The notes beneath the pieces were generated by a model. It saw only the letters and a list, made by a program, of their open reading frames with translations. It was not told the DNA's origin and ran no database searches. DNA of 64,000 bases from Acidobacteriota bacterium (GTDB lineage Bacteria > Acidobacteriota > Terriglobia > Bryobacterales > Bryobacteraceae), in the NCBI GenBank assembly GCA_017307505.1, contig JAFKEE010000017.1:310001-374000 (forward strand), in the 5' to 3' direction. A program made the translations under genes and the position numbers. Shown piece after piece: positions 8,166 through 17,564 of this stretch. Numbering within the stretch: the stretch's first letter is position 1; every line of letters begins with the position of its first letter.

Positions 8166-9368
8166 ATGTTGCGCGCTTTATCCCTGCCCGTTCTTTTCCT
8201 TTCCATCCTGATAGCCGCGGGCTGCGGCAAGAAGGATGTCCAGGCTGCCAAAGCCACAACGGCACCCGACCCCATCTCGATCCGGACGGCCACCGCCGTG
8301 GCCCAGACCGTGGAGCGCGCCATCATGGCGACGGGTTCTCTGCAACCCGATGAGACGACGACGGTGAGTTCCGAAGTGCCGGGCCGTATTACCAAGTTGA
8401 ACTATGACTTCGGGCAGGTGGTGAAGAAGGGGCAGGTTCTGGCGGAACTGGATACGCAGGAACTGGCCTTGCAGGTGGAGCGCGCGCGCGGGTCCCTGGC
8501 GCAGGCCATGGCCCGGGTGGGCATCGACCCGACCAAGGACGACATTCCGGACAGCACGCCGCAGACCCGGCAGGCCAAGGCGCAGATGGAGGACGCGAAA
8601 TCCAAGTATGAGAACGCGGCCAAGCTGGTGAAGACGGGCGACATCAGCACAGAGCGGTTCACCGAGTTGGAAAAGGCGTATCGGGCCCGATTGGCCGCGC
8701 TGGAAGCGACTCAGGACGAGTTGCGGACCCAACTGGCGGCCATCCGCTCGCTGCGGGCGGACGTGAAGCTGGCCGAGAAACGGCTGCGGGATGCGACCGT
8801 CGTGGCTCCGTTTGACGGCATCGTGCAGATGAAGCATGTCTCGCCGGGCCAGTACATCAAGGAAAACGTGGCTATCTACACGGTGGTGAAGGCCACGCCG
8901 CTGCGGCTGCGGGCGGAGATCCCGGAGTCGGCCGTGTCTGAGGTCCGCGTCGGGACGACTCTCGAGTTCACGACCGAAGCGGTGCCGAACGCGACGTTCA
9001 AGGCCGTCGTGCGGGAGCTGAATCCGGCGCTGGACAACCGCTCGCGTACGCTGACGGCGGAAGCCCGGCTGCTGAATGGCGATGCCCGGCTGAAGCCGGG
9101 TTCGTTCGTCCAGGTGCGCCTGGTGACGAACAAGGCGTACCCGGTGGTCGCGGTGCCGAAGGACGCGGTGTACACAGTCGCCGGGTTGAACAAGTTCTTC
9201 TCGATTGAGAACGGCAAGGCAGTGGAGCACAAGATCCCCGAGATCCTGGGTGCGAACGGCATGGTGGAGATGCCGGCCGGCACCATCGCGGCCGGCGCCC
9301 AGGTGGCCGTCTCCAATCTGCCCATGCTGACGAACGGCGCGCCGGTGCGGACCACCGGACAGAACTAG
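8166..9368 (+). CDS. RND efflux periplasmic adaptor (membrane fusion protein), lipoprotein
   Basis: 400 residues. Lipobox LIAAGC puts the lipidated cysteine at residue 20, so the protein is anchored to the inner membrane facing the periplasm. HlyD/AcrA-type modules follow: a lipoyl half-motif (VSSEVPGRITKLNYDFGQVV), a long coiled-coil hairpin (~residues 100-215), the second lipoyl half (ATVVAPFDGIVQMKHVSPGQ), then beta-barrel and membrane-proximal domains. It bridges the RND pump and its outer-membrane channel. The gene follows the TetR gene by 3 bp and precedes the pump by 16 bp, giving a compact three-gene efflux operon. Confidence 0.92.
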   Translation: MLRALSLPVLFLSILIAAGCGKKDVQAAKATTAPDPISIRTATAVAQTVERAIMATGSLQPDETTTVSSEVPGRITKLNYDFGQVVKKGQVLAELDTQELALQVERARGSLAQAMARVGIDPTKDDIPDSTPQTRQAKAQMEDAKSKYENAAKLVKTGDISTERFTELEKAYRARLAALEATQDELRTQLAAIRSLRADVKLAEKRLRDATVVAPFDGIVQMKHVSPGQYIKENVAIYTVVKATPLRLRAEIPESAVSEVRVGTTLEFTTEAVPNATFKAVVRELNPALDNRSRTLTAEARLLNGDARLKPGSFVQVRLVTNKAYPVVAVPKDAVYTVAGLNKFFSIENGKAVEHKIPEILGANGMVEMPAGTIAAGAQVAVSNLPMLTNGAPVRTTGQN

Positions 9369-9384
9369 CCGGAGGCGCACCAGA

Positions 9385-12300
9385 ATGCAAAGACTAGCAG
9401 AGATCTGCATCAAGCGCCCTGTCTTCGCCACCATGCTGATTCTGGCGTTGATGGTGGTGGGCATGGCGAGCTACCGCCAGTTGGGCGTGGATTACTTCCC
9501 CAAGGTGGAGTTCCCGTTCGTCAACATCACCACGACGCTGGCCGGCGCCTCGCCGGAAGAGGTGGAAACCCAGGTCACCAAGCCGCTGGAAGAGGTGGTC
9601 AACACCATCAGCGGCATCGACGAGTTGAACTCGACCTCGGCTGAGGGCGTGTCGATCATTTCCATCGCGTTCCTTCTGGAGAAAGACCCGGAAGTGGCGG
9701 CGCAGGAAGTGCGCGACAAGATCAACACCGTGCTGGGCCAGTTGCCCAAGGACGCCAAGCCGCCCATCGTCGAGAAGATTGCCACCGATGCGGCGCCCGT
9801 GTTGAACGTAGTGGTTTCGGCCAACCGCGACTTGCGCGAGATCACCAAGCTGTCGGACGACGGATTGAAGAAGAACATCGAGTCGATCAGCGGTGTCGGC
9901 CAGGTGCGCTTCGTGGGTGAGCGCAAGCGCCAGATCCAGGTGGTGGTGGACGGCGAAAAGCTGTACTCCTACAACCTGAACATCGAGCAGGTGCGGGCCG
10001 CACTGGCCGCACAGAACATTGAGATTCCCGGCGGACGTATTGACCAGGGCAACCGCGAGCTTTCGCTGCGCACGATGGGGCGCGTCGAGCGCCCTTTGGA
10101 TTTCGAGCGCATCGTCGTAGGCAACCTGAACGGAGCGCCGATCCGCGTCTCGGACATCGCGCAGGTGGTGGACGGGTATGAGGAGCCCCGCTCGCTGGCC
10201 CGGTTGAACGGCGAGAGCGCCGTGGTGCTGGCGGTGCGCAAACAGTCGGGTACGAACTCGCTGGACGTGATCGCGGCGGTGAAGGCGCGCATCGAGCAGT
10301 TGAAAAAAGGACTGCCACCGGATTTCAAAATCACTTACGCCCGCGACCAGTCCGGGTTCATCGAGGCGGCGTTCGAGGCGGTGCAGGAGCACCTGGTTCT
10401 GGGCGGCGTCTTCGCCGGCATCATCGTGATGCTGTTCATCCGCAACTGGCGGTCGACGCTGATCGCGGCCATCGCGATTCCGACCTCGATCATCTCCACG
10501 TTCACGCTGCTCAGCTACATGGGGTTCACGCTGAACCAGATCACCATGCTGGCCTTGACCCTGGTGGTGGGCATCGTGATCGACGACGCCATCGTCGTGC
10601 TGGAGAATATCTTCCGCTACATGGAAGAGAAGAATATGAGCGCGATGGAAGCCGCGGTCCACGGCACTCGTGAGATCGGCCTGGCCGTCATGGCGACCAC
10701 GCTGAGCCTGATCATCATCTTCATTCCCATCGCGCTGATGCCGGGCATCGTCGGCCGCTTCATGTCGAGCTTCGGCTACACGGCGGCGTTCGCTATCGGC
10801 ATTTCGCTGCTGGTGAGCTTCACGCTGACGCCGATGCTGTGCTCGCGCTTCCTGCGGCTGGGCAACAAGGAGCACGATACCAAGGCAGGCTTCTTCCACA
10901 GATACATGTCCGTGCCCTATCACGGGCTGCTGGCCTGGTCGCTGCGTCACCGCTGGGTGGTGGTGATCGTTTCGATTCTGGTCGTCATCTCCACCGGTCC
11001 CATGATGAGCAGGATGGGTGTGGACTTTTTGCCCGTGGAAGACCAGAGCGAGTTTGAAGTGACGGTGCGCATGCCGGTGGGTAGTTCCCTGGAAGGCACC
11101 ACGCAGGTGATGGCGCTCATCGAGCAGGACATCAAGACGCTGCCCGGCGTGCGGGACATGCTCACCACCATCGGCGCCGATCAGCGCCGCCAGGTGGACC
11201 GCGGCTCCATCATCGTGGAATTGGTCGACACCAAGCAGCGCAAGGAAAGCCAGCGCATGCTGATGGACACGACGCGCGAAAAGCTGAAGAAGTACAAGGA
11301 TCTCATCGTCGGCGTGCAGCTGCCCTCTTTGATCTCGGGCGGAGCGGACCGCGACTTCATGTATTCCATCCAGGGTCCTGACCTGAACAAGCTGGAGGGG
11401 TACGCCAAGCGGCTGATGGCTAAGCTGAACACGATCCAGGGCATGGCCGACCTGGAGCTGACCTACGAATCGGGCAAACCCGAAGTGCGCGTGCAGATCA
11501 ATCGCGACAAAGCGGCGGATCTGAATGTGAACGTCGCCCAGGTGGCGAACGCCATGCGCGTGCTGGTGGGCGGCGACGATCAGGTGACCACCTACCGGGA
11601 AGGCGACGACCGCTACGACGTTCTGCTGCGCGTCTCGAAGCCGTTCCGCAACTCCCAACAGGCGCTGGAGCGGCTCTTCGTGCCCTCGGCGACGCTGGGC
11701 AATGTTCCGATCTCGAACGTGGCTTCGATGGAATTGGGCACTGGCCCGACGTCGATTGACCGCTGGAACCGCCAGCGGCGTGTGCTGATCCAGGGCAGTT
11801 TGAACAAGGGCCTGGCTCTCAGCGACCTGCTGAATACCGTGAGCGAGGAGATGGTCAAGATGAACCTCCCGCCGGAGTACCGGCACGGAGCGGTAGGCCG
11901 GTCGAAGGAACTAGGCAAGGCGGTGACGAACTTCCTGTTCGCCTTCATGCTGTCCATCGTGTTCATGTACATGATCCTGGCGGCGAACTACGAGAGTTTC
12001 GTGGACCCCATCACGATTCTGCTCAGCCTGCCGCTGTCCATTCCGTTTGCCTTGTTGAGCCTGTTCCTGGCCGGTGAAAACTTCTCGGTGGTCTATACCT
12101 CGCTGGGCATCCTGGTGCTGTTCGGCATCGTGAAGAAGAACTCGATTCTGCAGGTGGACCACATTAAGGGTCTGCGGCGCGAAGGTGTGCCGCGCCTGGA
12201 GGCGGTCTTCCGTGGCTGCGATGACCGGTTGCGGCCGATTCTGATGACTACAGCCGCGCTGATCGCGGGCATGCTGCCGCTGGCCTTCGGTTCGGGCGCC

Positions 12301-14169
12301 GGTGCGGGCACCCGCCGGACGGTGGCCATCGTCGTCATCGGCGGCCAGGCGATGGCGCTGGTTCTGACGCTGGTGGTGACACCGGTGGCCTACACGCTGT
12401 TCGACGATCTGGCCGAATTCTTCCGGCGGCGCACACGGCGCAAGGAAGTGATCCAGCCGGTGACGGCCATGCTGCTCATCCTGCTGCTGGTCGGCTCGGC
12501 GCCGCTGCGCGCACAACAGAAGCCGCAGGATCTGAGCTTCCCCAAGAACATTGAGATGGAGAAGGTCCTGGACCAGGTGTCGAAGGCCGACCGGGTCGGC
12601 GTCAGCGGCAACCAGCGGACGCTTTCGGTGCAGGACGCCGTTCAACTGGCGCTGAAGAACAACCTGGAAATCGAACTGGAACGCACGACGGTGGCGAATT
12701 CGGTTTCGGGCGTGAAAGGCGCCCGCGGTGTGTTCGATTCCGTGGTCCTCTTCTCGCCGTCGCTGCAGGCCAACAACTCGCCGGCGGCCAGCACTCTCGC
12801 CGCGGCCAATGGCAAGGTGAGTGAGCACTACCTGAACAACAACCTGTCGGTGAAACAGAAGACGCCCTGGCAGGGTCTGTCGTTCCATGTCGATTTCGAC
12901 AACCAGCGGCAGAGCACGAACAACCCCTTCGTCTCACTGAACCCGAACTTTACTTCCCGGTTGACTGCCGGTTTCTCGATGCCGCTGTGGCGCTATCGCG
13001 ACCTGGACAACGACCGGGCAGTGCTGAAGATCCGGACGAAGCAGAAGCAGCAGTCGGAGACCGATTTCGAGACCCGCGTGATCGATGTGATCGCACGCAC
13101 CCAGGCCGCATATTGGGATCTGGCGGCGTCGATTGAGGACGCCGTAGTGGCGGCCGACGGCGTACGCCTGGCGCGCGACCAGCATGAGCGCAACCAGCGG
13201 CAGATCTCGGCCGGGACACTGGCGCCCGTGGAGCTGGCGGCGTCGGAAGCGGAACTGCAGCGCCGCATCGACAATTACGTGACAGCTATCGGCGTGGTCA
13301 CGGCGGCGGAGAACGACCTGAAAGTGATCCTGACGCCGGATCGCAATGATCCTCTCTGGAACGAGCGGCTGATGCCGTCGGAGCGCACGACACTGGAGAC
13401 GCCGGTCGAGGATCTGAAACAGGCGCTGACCATCGCGCTGGAGAAGCGGACGGAGCTGCGGTCGCTGGAGCTGCGCACGCAACAGAACGATGTCCAGAAA
13501 GATCTGGCGCGCAGCGGCACCAAGCCGCAGGTCAACCTGAACGCGAACTACATCAATTCGGGCTTAGCCGGCACTGTGCCGGCGACCTCCAGCGGTGGCT
13601 TCGCCGCGGCGTTCGGTCCACTGTTCGGACGGGTGAATGATCTGTCGACGATCGCGGGACTGCCCCCGTTGCCGGCGATCAATGTCGGCGGCTCGGTTCC
13701 GGGGTCCCTGGTGGGCGGCTACGGGCAGAACCTGTCGAATCTGTTCAGCGGCAACTACCAGTCGGTGCAGGCGGGCCTGACGATCGAGTGGAATCCGAGG
13801 AATCGCGCCGCCGAGGCGCAGTTCGAGCAGACCGCCATCACGGAGAAGCGCCTGAAGCTGACGCGGATGCAGCTGGAGCAGGGCATCTCCGCGCAGGTCC
13901 GCAATTCCCTGCAGGCGCTGGAGACGGCCCGGCAGCGGATGGAAGCGGCCCGGGCGGCGGAGAAGGCCGCGGCCGAGAAGCTGGACAGCGAGATCCGTCT
14001 GTTCCAGACAGGCGAGAGTACAAACTTCCTGGTGCTGACCCGGCAGAATGAACTGCTCGACACGCGGCGCCGGCTGGTGGGTTCGTTCCTGTTGAGGAAT
14101 AAGGCGGTTGCCCGTTTACAGCAGGTATTGGGCACCACGCTGGAAGCCAACAAGGTGGAACTGCACTAG
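9385..14169 (+). CDS. RND efflux pump (HAE1/AcrB-like) fused in frame to a TolC-family outer-membrane factor
   Basis: 1594 residues. Residues 1-~1020 are a complete RND permease: PVFATMLILALMVVG helix 1, two periplasmic porter regions, TM4 with Asp400-Asp401 (GIVIDDAIVVLEN) and Lys918 (GIVKKNSILQVD), the proton-relay residues. After the last helix (TPVAYTLFDDLAEFF) the frame continues through RRRTRRKEV into MLLILLLVGSAPLRAQQ at 1029-1045, a textbook signal peptide with a likely cleavage site after Ala1043. Then comes a ~550-residue TolC-type protein (LSVQDAVQLALKNNLEIELER; a second helical repeat near the end). One possibility is that the chain is processed into pump and channel. Fusions of CusA-type pumps with TolC are known in other phyla; this one is HAE1-like. 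Confidence 0.9.
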   Translation: MQRLAEICIKRPVFATMLILALMVVGMASYRQLGVDYFPKVEFPFVNITTTLAGASPEEVETQVTKPLEEVVNTISGIDELNSTSAEGVSIISIAFLLEKDPEVAAQEVRDKINTVLGQLPKDAKPPIVEKIATDAAPVLNVVVSANRDLREITKLSDDGLKKNIESISGVGQVRFVGERKRQIQVVVDGEKLYSYNLNIEQVRAALAAQNIEIPGGRIDQGNRELSLRTMGRVERPLDFERIVVGNLNGAPIRVSDIAQVVDGYEEPRSLARLNGESAVVLAVRKQSGTNSLDVIAAVKARIEQLKKGLPPDFKITYARDQSGFIEAAFEAVQEHLVLGGVFAGIIVMLFIRNWRSTLIAAIAIPTSIISTFTLLSYMGFTLNQITMLALTLVVGIVIDDAIVVLENIFRYMEEKNMSAMEAAVHGTREIGLAVMATTLSLIIIFIPIALMPGIVGRFMSSFGYTAAFAIGISLLVSFTLTPMLCSRFLRLGNKEHDTKAGFFHRYMSVPYHGLLAWSLRHRWVVVIVSILVVISTGPMMSRMGVDFLPVEDQSEFEVTVRMPVGSSLEGTTQVMALIEQDIKTLPGVRDMLTTIGADQRRQVDRGSIIVELVDTKQRKESQRMLMDTTREKLKKYKDLIVGVQLPSLISGGADRDFMYSIQGPDLNKLEGYAKRLMAKLNTIQGMADLELTYESGKPEVRVQINRDKAADLNVNVAQVANAMRVLVGGDDQVTTYREGDDRYDVLLRVSKPFRNSQQALERLFVPSATLGNVPISNVASMELGTGPTSIDRWNRQRRVLIQGSLNKGLALSDLLNTVSEEMVKMNLPPEYRHGAVGRSKELGKAVTNFLFAFMLSIVFMYMILAANYESFVDPITILLSLPLSIPFALLSLFLAGENFSVVYTSLGILVLFGIVKKNSILQVDHIKGLRREGVPRLEAVFRGCDDRLRPILMTTAALIAGMLPLAFGSGAGAGTRRTVAIVVIGGQAMALVLTLVVTPVAYTLFDDLAEFFRRRTRRKEVIQPVTAMLLILLLVGSAPLRAQQKPQDLSFPKNIEMEKVLDQVSKADRVGVSGNQRTLSVQDAVQLALKNNLEIELERTTVANSVSGVKGARGVFDSVVLFSPSLQANNSPAASTLAAANGKVSEHYLNNNLSVKQKTPWQGLSFHVDFDNQRQSTNNPFVSLNPNFTSRLTAGFSMPLWRYRDLDNDRAVLKIRTKQKQQSETDFETRVIDVIARTQAAYWDLAASIEDAVVAADGVRLARDQHERNQRQISAGTLAPVELAASEAELQRRIDNYVTAIGVVTAAENDLKVILTPDRNDPLWNERLMPSERTTLETPVEDLKQALTIALEKRTELRSLELRTQQNDVQKDLARSGTKPQVNLNANYINSGLAGTVPATSSGGFAAAFGPLFGRVNDLSTIAGLPPLPAINVGGSVPGSLVGGYGQNLSNLFSGNYQSVQAGLTIEWNPRNRAAEAQFEQTAITEKRLKLTRMQLEQGISAQVRNSLQALETARQRMEAARAAEKAAAEKLDSEIRLFQTGESTNFLVLTRQNELLDTRRRLVGSFLLRNKAVARLQQVLGTTLEANKVELH

Positions 14170-14181
14170 GGCAAAAGGGAA

Positions 14182-14217
14182 ACGGGACCGGTGCCGTTCC
14201 AGGAACACCGGTCCCGT
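14182..14217 (+). terminator. Strong hairpin after the efflux operon
   Basis: A perfect 12-bp stem (ACGGGACCGGTG at 14182-14193 pairing with CACCGGTCCCGT at 14206-14217) with a 12-nt loop lies 13 bp after the RND-TolC stop. There is no clear U-run, so it may stop transcription or protect the mRNA 3' end. Confidence 0.55.
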
Positions 14218-14270
14218 CTGATCCCACTTAGCGGTACGTACCTTAGTAACGAAGGAACCGAAGGTGAGAC

Positions 14271-14307
14271 CCCTTGCCCGGATTAGACCCGCCCGGCCAG
14301 GCAAGGG
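14271..14307 (-). terminator. Hairpin downstream of dps
   Basis: CCCTTGCC at 14271-14278 pairs with GGCAAGGG at 14300-14307, 18 bp past the dps stop. It lacks a U-run. Nearby GGTACGTACC (14233-14242) is a 10-bp palindrome. Between this and the hairpin at 14182-14217 the convergent operons are well insulated. Confidence 0.4.
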
Positions 14308-14324
14308 AACAATCCACGAAAGAA

Positions 14325-14726
14325 TTATTTCGCGGTGGCGCGCAGCATCCAGGCGGCCTTGTCGTGGAGCTGGAGGGCGCGGGTGAGCAGGTCAGCCGTC
14401 CCGATGTCGCCGGCTTCGCTCAGCGCGGGCACCCACTCGGTGCGCATCTGGGCGCTCAGGCTTTCGTGGGCATCGGCCAGGGCATCCAGCATGTGGCTGG
14501 TGCTTTCGGCATTGGCGAGATCGAGGCTCACCTGCATGGGCGCGACGCCGCCCAGAGACCGGATTCGTTCGGCCACTTCGTCGACCAGTTCCTGGAGTTC
14601 GTCATACTGAGCCTCGAAGAGTTTGTGGAGGCTCGGGAAAAGAGGCCCTTCCACGTTCCAGTGGTAGTTCCAGGTGCGTAGCAGGAGGGCCAGTTCACGT
14701 TTCAGGACGATGTTGAGGGTTTCCAT
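14325..14726 (-). CDS. dps: Dps-family DNA-protecting ferritin
   Basis: 133 residues from the ATG at 14726 (METLNIVLK). The Dps signature is clear: TWNYHWNVEGPLFPSLHKLF followed by QYDELQELVDEVAERIRSLG, carrying the inter-subunit ferroxidase His, Asp and Glu residues. Dps dodecamers oxidise Fe(II) with H2O2, store iron and coat DNA in stress. It is slightly shorter than typical Dps (~150-170) and lacks a basic N-terminal tail, so DNA binding may be weak. A longer frame beginning with TTG at 14750 is less likely. A 10-bp palindrome ACTTGCAAGT (14754-14763) lies just upstream and could be a regulator site. Confidence 0.88.
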   Translation of the reverse strand: METLNIVLKRELALLLRTWNYHWNVEGPLFPSLHKLFEAQYDELQELVDEVAERIRSLGGVAPMQVSLDLANAESTSHMLDALADAHESLSAQMRTEWVPALSEAGDIGTADLLTRALQLHDKAAWMLRATAK

Positions 14727-14841
14727 GGTTCTTCTTATTGGATGCTGCAACTGACTTGCAAGTTGCGGAACGTCCCACGCATTTCAGCTACGCTGAAGGG
14801 GTAGGAATGTTCGCAGCGAGTGCTGTCAGGGATGGCGCCTG

Positions 14842-15381
14842 GTGAACTGGCGTCCGTTCCGGTACGGAGTAGAGGAGTATGATCTCTGCCACCTCCATCC
14901 GGCCACGATCACCTTTGAACAGGAAGCCAAAGACGGCAAGCCCGCGCGTTGCTATACCGTCGACGTGGTCTTCTCCATGCACTGTTTCACGCGGGGCATC
15001 AAAACTGATGAATCCGCCGATCCGGACCTTTGCTACCGCGACGATCGCGAAACGCGCCTATTCGATTTCCAGCGCTATGAGCTCTCGCACCAACTGCCGG
15101 GCATCGTGAAGGATCTATGCAAGCGAAGGGTCTATCACTCCGGCAAGGGCAACTTCTTTACGATTGAATTCATCGACAAACGGACGGGCGCCCGGCTGGA
15201 ATACGAAGTTTATTTCGCGGCTAGCCGATCGCCTCTCAAGGGGCGCATCCACCTGGTTGTCCAGAGTGCCTATGTCCGTGATCCGGAACATCGGGCCAAC
15301 CGGCCCAGGTTGAAGCCGATCAGCTTCGCTGTCATCCTGTTCAACGTTTGGAACAACAAAGAGATCAAGATACCCAAATGA
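14842..15381 (+). CDS. Conserved-looking hypothetical protein
   Basis: 179 residues beginning with GTG at 14842 (CAGGGA about 10 nt upstream). I do not recognise a named family. The protein is soluble, mixed alpha/beta and Cys/His-containing: VVFSMHCFTRGIK, DLCYRDDRETRLFDFQRYEL and a beta-rich FFTIEFIDKRTGARLEYEVYF. The second half reads like alternating strands ending in ISFAVILFNVWNNKEIKIP. No signal peptide or membrane segment. It stands alone between dps (divergent) and dnaB and is closed by its own terminator, so it seems to be a monocistronic unit. No function is assigned. Confidence 0.65.
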   Translation: MNWRPFRYGVEEYDLCHLHPATITFEQEAKDGKPARCYTVDVVFSMHCFTRGIKTDESADPDLCYRDDRETRLFDFQRYELSHQLPGIVKDLCKRRVYHSGKGNFFTIEFIDKRTGARLEYEVYFAASRSPLKGRIHLVVQSAYVRDPEHRANRPRLKPISFAVILFNVWNNKEIKIPK

Positions 15382-15409
15382 AAAAGGCTCCCAGGCAGGG
15401 AGCCTCTTT
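15382..15409 (+). terminator. Rho-independent-type terminator
   Basis: AGGCTCCC (15385-15392), a 5-nt loop and GGGAGCCT (15398-15405), followed by CTTT. It begins right after the stop of the hypothetical gene and has an A-rich 5' flank, so it can act in both directions. Confidence 0.75.
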
Positions 15410-15687
15410 CAACTAGTCCTATTCGGTCCTCTTGGTCATCCCCACGCTTGGGTGGAGGCCGGTTGCCCGGCGGGATCGACGCCACGGCGTTTCGGCCGCT
15501 CCGCTCATACGTCGACACCCCAATTTTAACCGCTACCGGTTTTGAAATTCAATCCTCTTGCTCCTGCCCGATCCAGCCCCAGGGATCTCCACAGGATACT
15601 CACAAGTTTGATCGGCGCACACAAACCGGCACTGAAATACAACTTGAAAGGTCGACCCGGGCTTGCGAAAGTGGAAGGCGTCCCCCG
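15410..15687. other. Non-coding spacer upstream of dnaB
   Basis: About 280 bp with no convincing gene. The dnaB frame is open through it, but the residues have no family character. Presumably it carries the dnaB promoter; I see no strong -35/-10 pair and no recognisable riboswitch. Confidence 0.5.
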
Positions 15688-17073
15688 ATGTCACAGCCTT
15701 CGAAAACCGACCAGTCCTTCGAGCGCGGCCTGCCGTCCAATGTGTACGCCGAACGAATGGTCCTGGGCTCGATCCTGATCAACAGCAACACCTTCATCAC
15801 GGCCGCTGCCAGCCTTGCGCCGGACGACTTCTCACTGGACAAACACCGGCGTATCTTCCAGCGAATGATGGACTTGAACAACCGGGAAGAGCGGATTGAC
15901 CGCGTCACGGTGGCCAATGAGCTGATGCGGCATGCCGAACTGGAAGCGGTCGACGGCCTCACCTACCTTTCTTCCCTGGACGAAGGCCTGCCGGAAATCT
16001 TCCACATCGAGAGCTACATCGCGATCGTCCGCGACAAGAGCCTGCTGCGGCAGATGATCTATTCCGCCCAGGAAACAATCCAGCGCTGCATGCTGGGCGA
16101 AGACGATCCGGCCCTGATTCTTTCGCATGCCGAAGAGGGTTTGCTGAAGCTTGGCGAAGCGCGGGCCAAAGACTCGCTGCTCAGCGCCCAGCAGGTGTTC
16201 GACGGCGAAGAAGGCGGCGTCAACGCGTTTCTGGACCCCGGCCGCCGGGTCCAGGGCATCAGCACGGGGTTTCTGAAGTTCGATGAGATGACCGGCGGCC
16301 TTCGTCCGGGCGAACTGATCATTCTGGCGGCCCGGCCCGCCATGGGCAAGACCGCCCTGGCGCTGAATGTCGCCCTGCACGTGGCCACGAACAAGAAGAA
16401 CCCGAAGGCGGTGGCTGTCTTCTCGATGGAAATGTCGAAGCAGTCGCTGCTCACCCGACTCATCTGCTCGCTGGGGCGGGTGGATCAGCAGCGCTTCCGC
16501 TCGGGCTATCTGGACCGCGAAGAGCGCGCCCGGCTCGGCATGGCCGCGGCCGACCTCTACGAAGCGCCCATCTTTATCGACGACACCTCCACCACCACAC
16601 TGATGGACATCAATGCCAAGCTGCGGAAGCTGCGTACGTCTTCCGATCTGGGCCTCGTCGTAGTGGACTACCTGCAACTGATGCCTGCCCCGTCCCTGGG
16701 CCGCAACTCCAACCGCGTGCAGGAAGTCGGCGCCCTGTCGCGCGGCATGAAGCTGATGTCCAAGGATCTGGAAGTGCCGTTCCTGGTGCTCTCGCAGTTG
16801 AGCCGCGCTCCGGAACAGCGCATCGGCGACCACCGGCCCCAACTCGCCGACCTGCGCGAATCGGGTTCGATCGAGCAGGACGCCGACATGGTGGCGTTCA
16901 TCTTCCGGCCGGAAGTCTACCAGAAGGACCGCGAAGACCTGCGCGGTGTCGCCGAGCTGATCCTGGCCAAACAACGTAACGGCCCCACCGGCAAGGTCCC
17001 GCTGGTGTTCCTGCACAATTACACGAAGTTTGAGAACGCGGCCGATTCGTTCGACGACGAACACGGCGAGTAA
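15688..17073 (+). CDS. dnaB: Replicative DNA helicase DnaB
   Basis: 461 residues from ATG 15688, with GGAAGG about 10 nt upstream. The N-terminal DnaB domain starts LPSNVYAERMVLGSILIN and runs to ~residue 130. The RecA-like C-terminal motor has Walker A ARPAMGKTAL (Lys ~221), Walker B LVVVDYLQLM (Asp ~327), and the usual PFLVLSQLSRAPEQR and DLRESGSIEQDADMVAF motifs. The hexamer unwinds DNA ahead of the fork and recruits primase. No intein is present and the length is standard. The convergent SRPBCC gene ends 3 bp after it. Confidence 0.97.
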   Translation: MSQPSKTDQSFERGLPSNVYAERMVLGSILINSNTFITAAASLAPDDFSLDKHRRIFQRMMDLNNREERIDRVTVANELMRHAELEAVDGLTYLSSLDEGLPEIFHIESYIAIVRDKSLLRQMIYSAQETIQRCMLGEDDPALILSHAEEGLLKLGEARAKDSLLSAQQVFDGEEGGVNAFLDPGRRVQGISTGFLKFDEMTGGLRPGELIILAARPAMGKTALALNVALHVATNKKNPKAVAVFSMEMSKQSLLTRLICSLGRVDQQRFRSGYLDREERARLGMAAADLYEAPIFIDDTSTTTLMDINAKLRKLRTSSDLGLVVVDYLQLMPAPSLGRNSNRVQEVGALSRGMKLMSKDLEVPFLVLSQLSRAPEQRIGDHRPQLADLRESGSIEQDADMVAFIFRPEVYQKDREDLRGVAELILAKQRNGPTGKVPLVFLHNYTKFENAADSFDDEHGE

Positions 17074-17076
17074 ACC

Positions 17077-17523
17077 TTACCCCTCGCAAGCCTGTTTCGT
17101 GACTTGGTGGCGGTAAGCGAACAGCCGCCGGAGCTGCCGCCGCGCGAGGGCCGCTCCGAAGAGATCCACCAGCCGGCCGCCGGGCAGCGAGAATTCCACC
17201 CGGTCTGTCAGCCGGGCCGCTTCACCTTCCGCCGCGAACTCGTGCCGGTGATGCCAGCGGCGGAACGGGCCCTTCTCCTGGATATCCGCAAACAGGCGAT
17301 CCCGTACATACTCCGTATGCCGGGCCACCCAGCGCAAGCGGAACGGACCGAGCTTCAACTCCAGTTCTACCCGCGCGCCTACAGAGAGTCCGCCTTCCCG
17401 CGAAATCACCTTTGCCGGCTGCCACGGCGGCATCAGGCGTTGCAGGGCATCCGGCGACTCGTGAAAGGCGAAGAGCCGCTCGACGGAGGTCTGGATCACG
17501 GACGTGTGAACGAATTCGGGCAT
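17077..17523 (-). CDS. SRPBCC/START-like ligand-binding protein
   Basis: 148 residues fitting the SRPBCC (cyclase/dehydrase, polyketide-cyclase-like) superfamily: an N-terminal strand and helix (HTSVIQTSVERLFAFHESPDAL), central strands FRLRWVARHTEYV, and the long C-terminal helix expected over the binding cavity. Members bind hydrophobic ligands. The pattern F..WHHRHEF...TDRVEFSLPGG is typical of the YfbR/CoxG-like 'ligand-binding SRPBCC domain' annotations. Soluble, no signal. Convergent with dnaB and divergent from the sugar ABC genes, with a 41-bp gap, so it appears monocistronic. The ligand is unknown. Confidence 0.75.
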   Translation of the reverse strand: MPEFVHTSVIQTSVERLFAFHESPDALQRLMPPWQPAKVISREGGLSVGARVELELKLGPFRLRWVARHTEYVRDRLFADIQEKGPFRRWHHRHEFAAEGEAARLTDRVEFSLPGGRLVDLFGAALARRQLRRLFAYRHQVTKQACEG

Positions 17524-17564
17524 GGCTGATAAGCTGTGTACTTCGCTCCGGCGGCACTACCGAG

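Noticed and set aside
9394-11886. Long open frame antisense to the RND gene (~830 codons)
   Set aside because: Arg/His-rich translation with no domain and fully covered by the RND-TolC gene; a typical high-GC shadow frame.
15410-15687. N-terminal extension of dnaB from upstream frame
   Set aside because: The extended residues are not DnaB-like, and ATG 15688 has a suitable ribosome-binding site.
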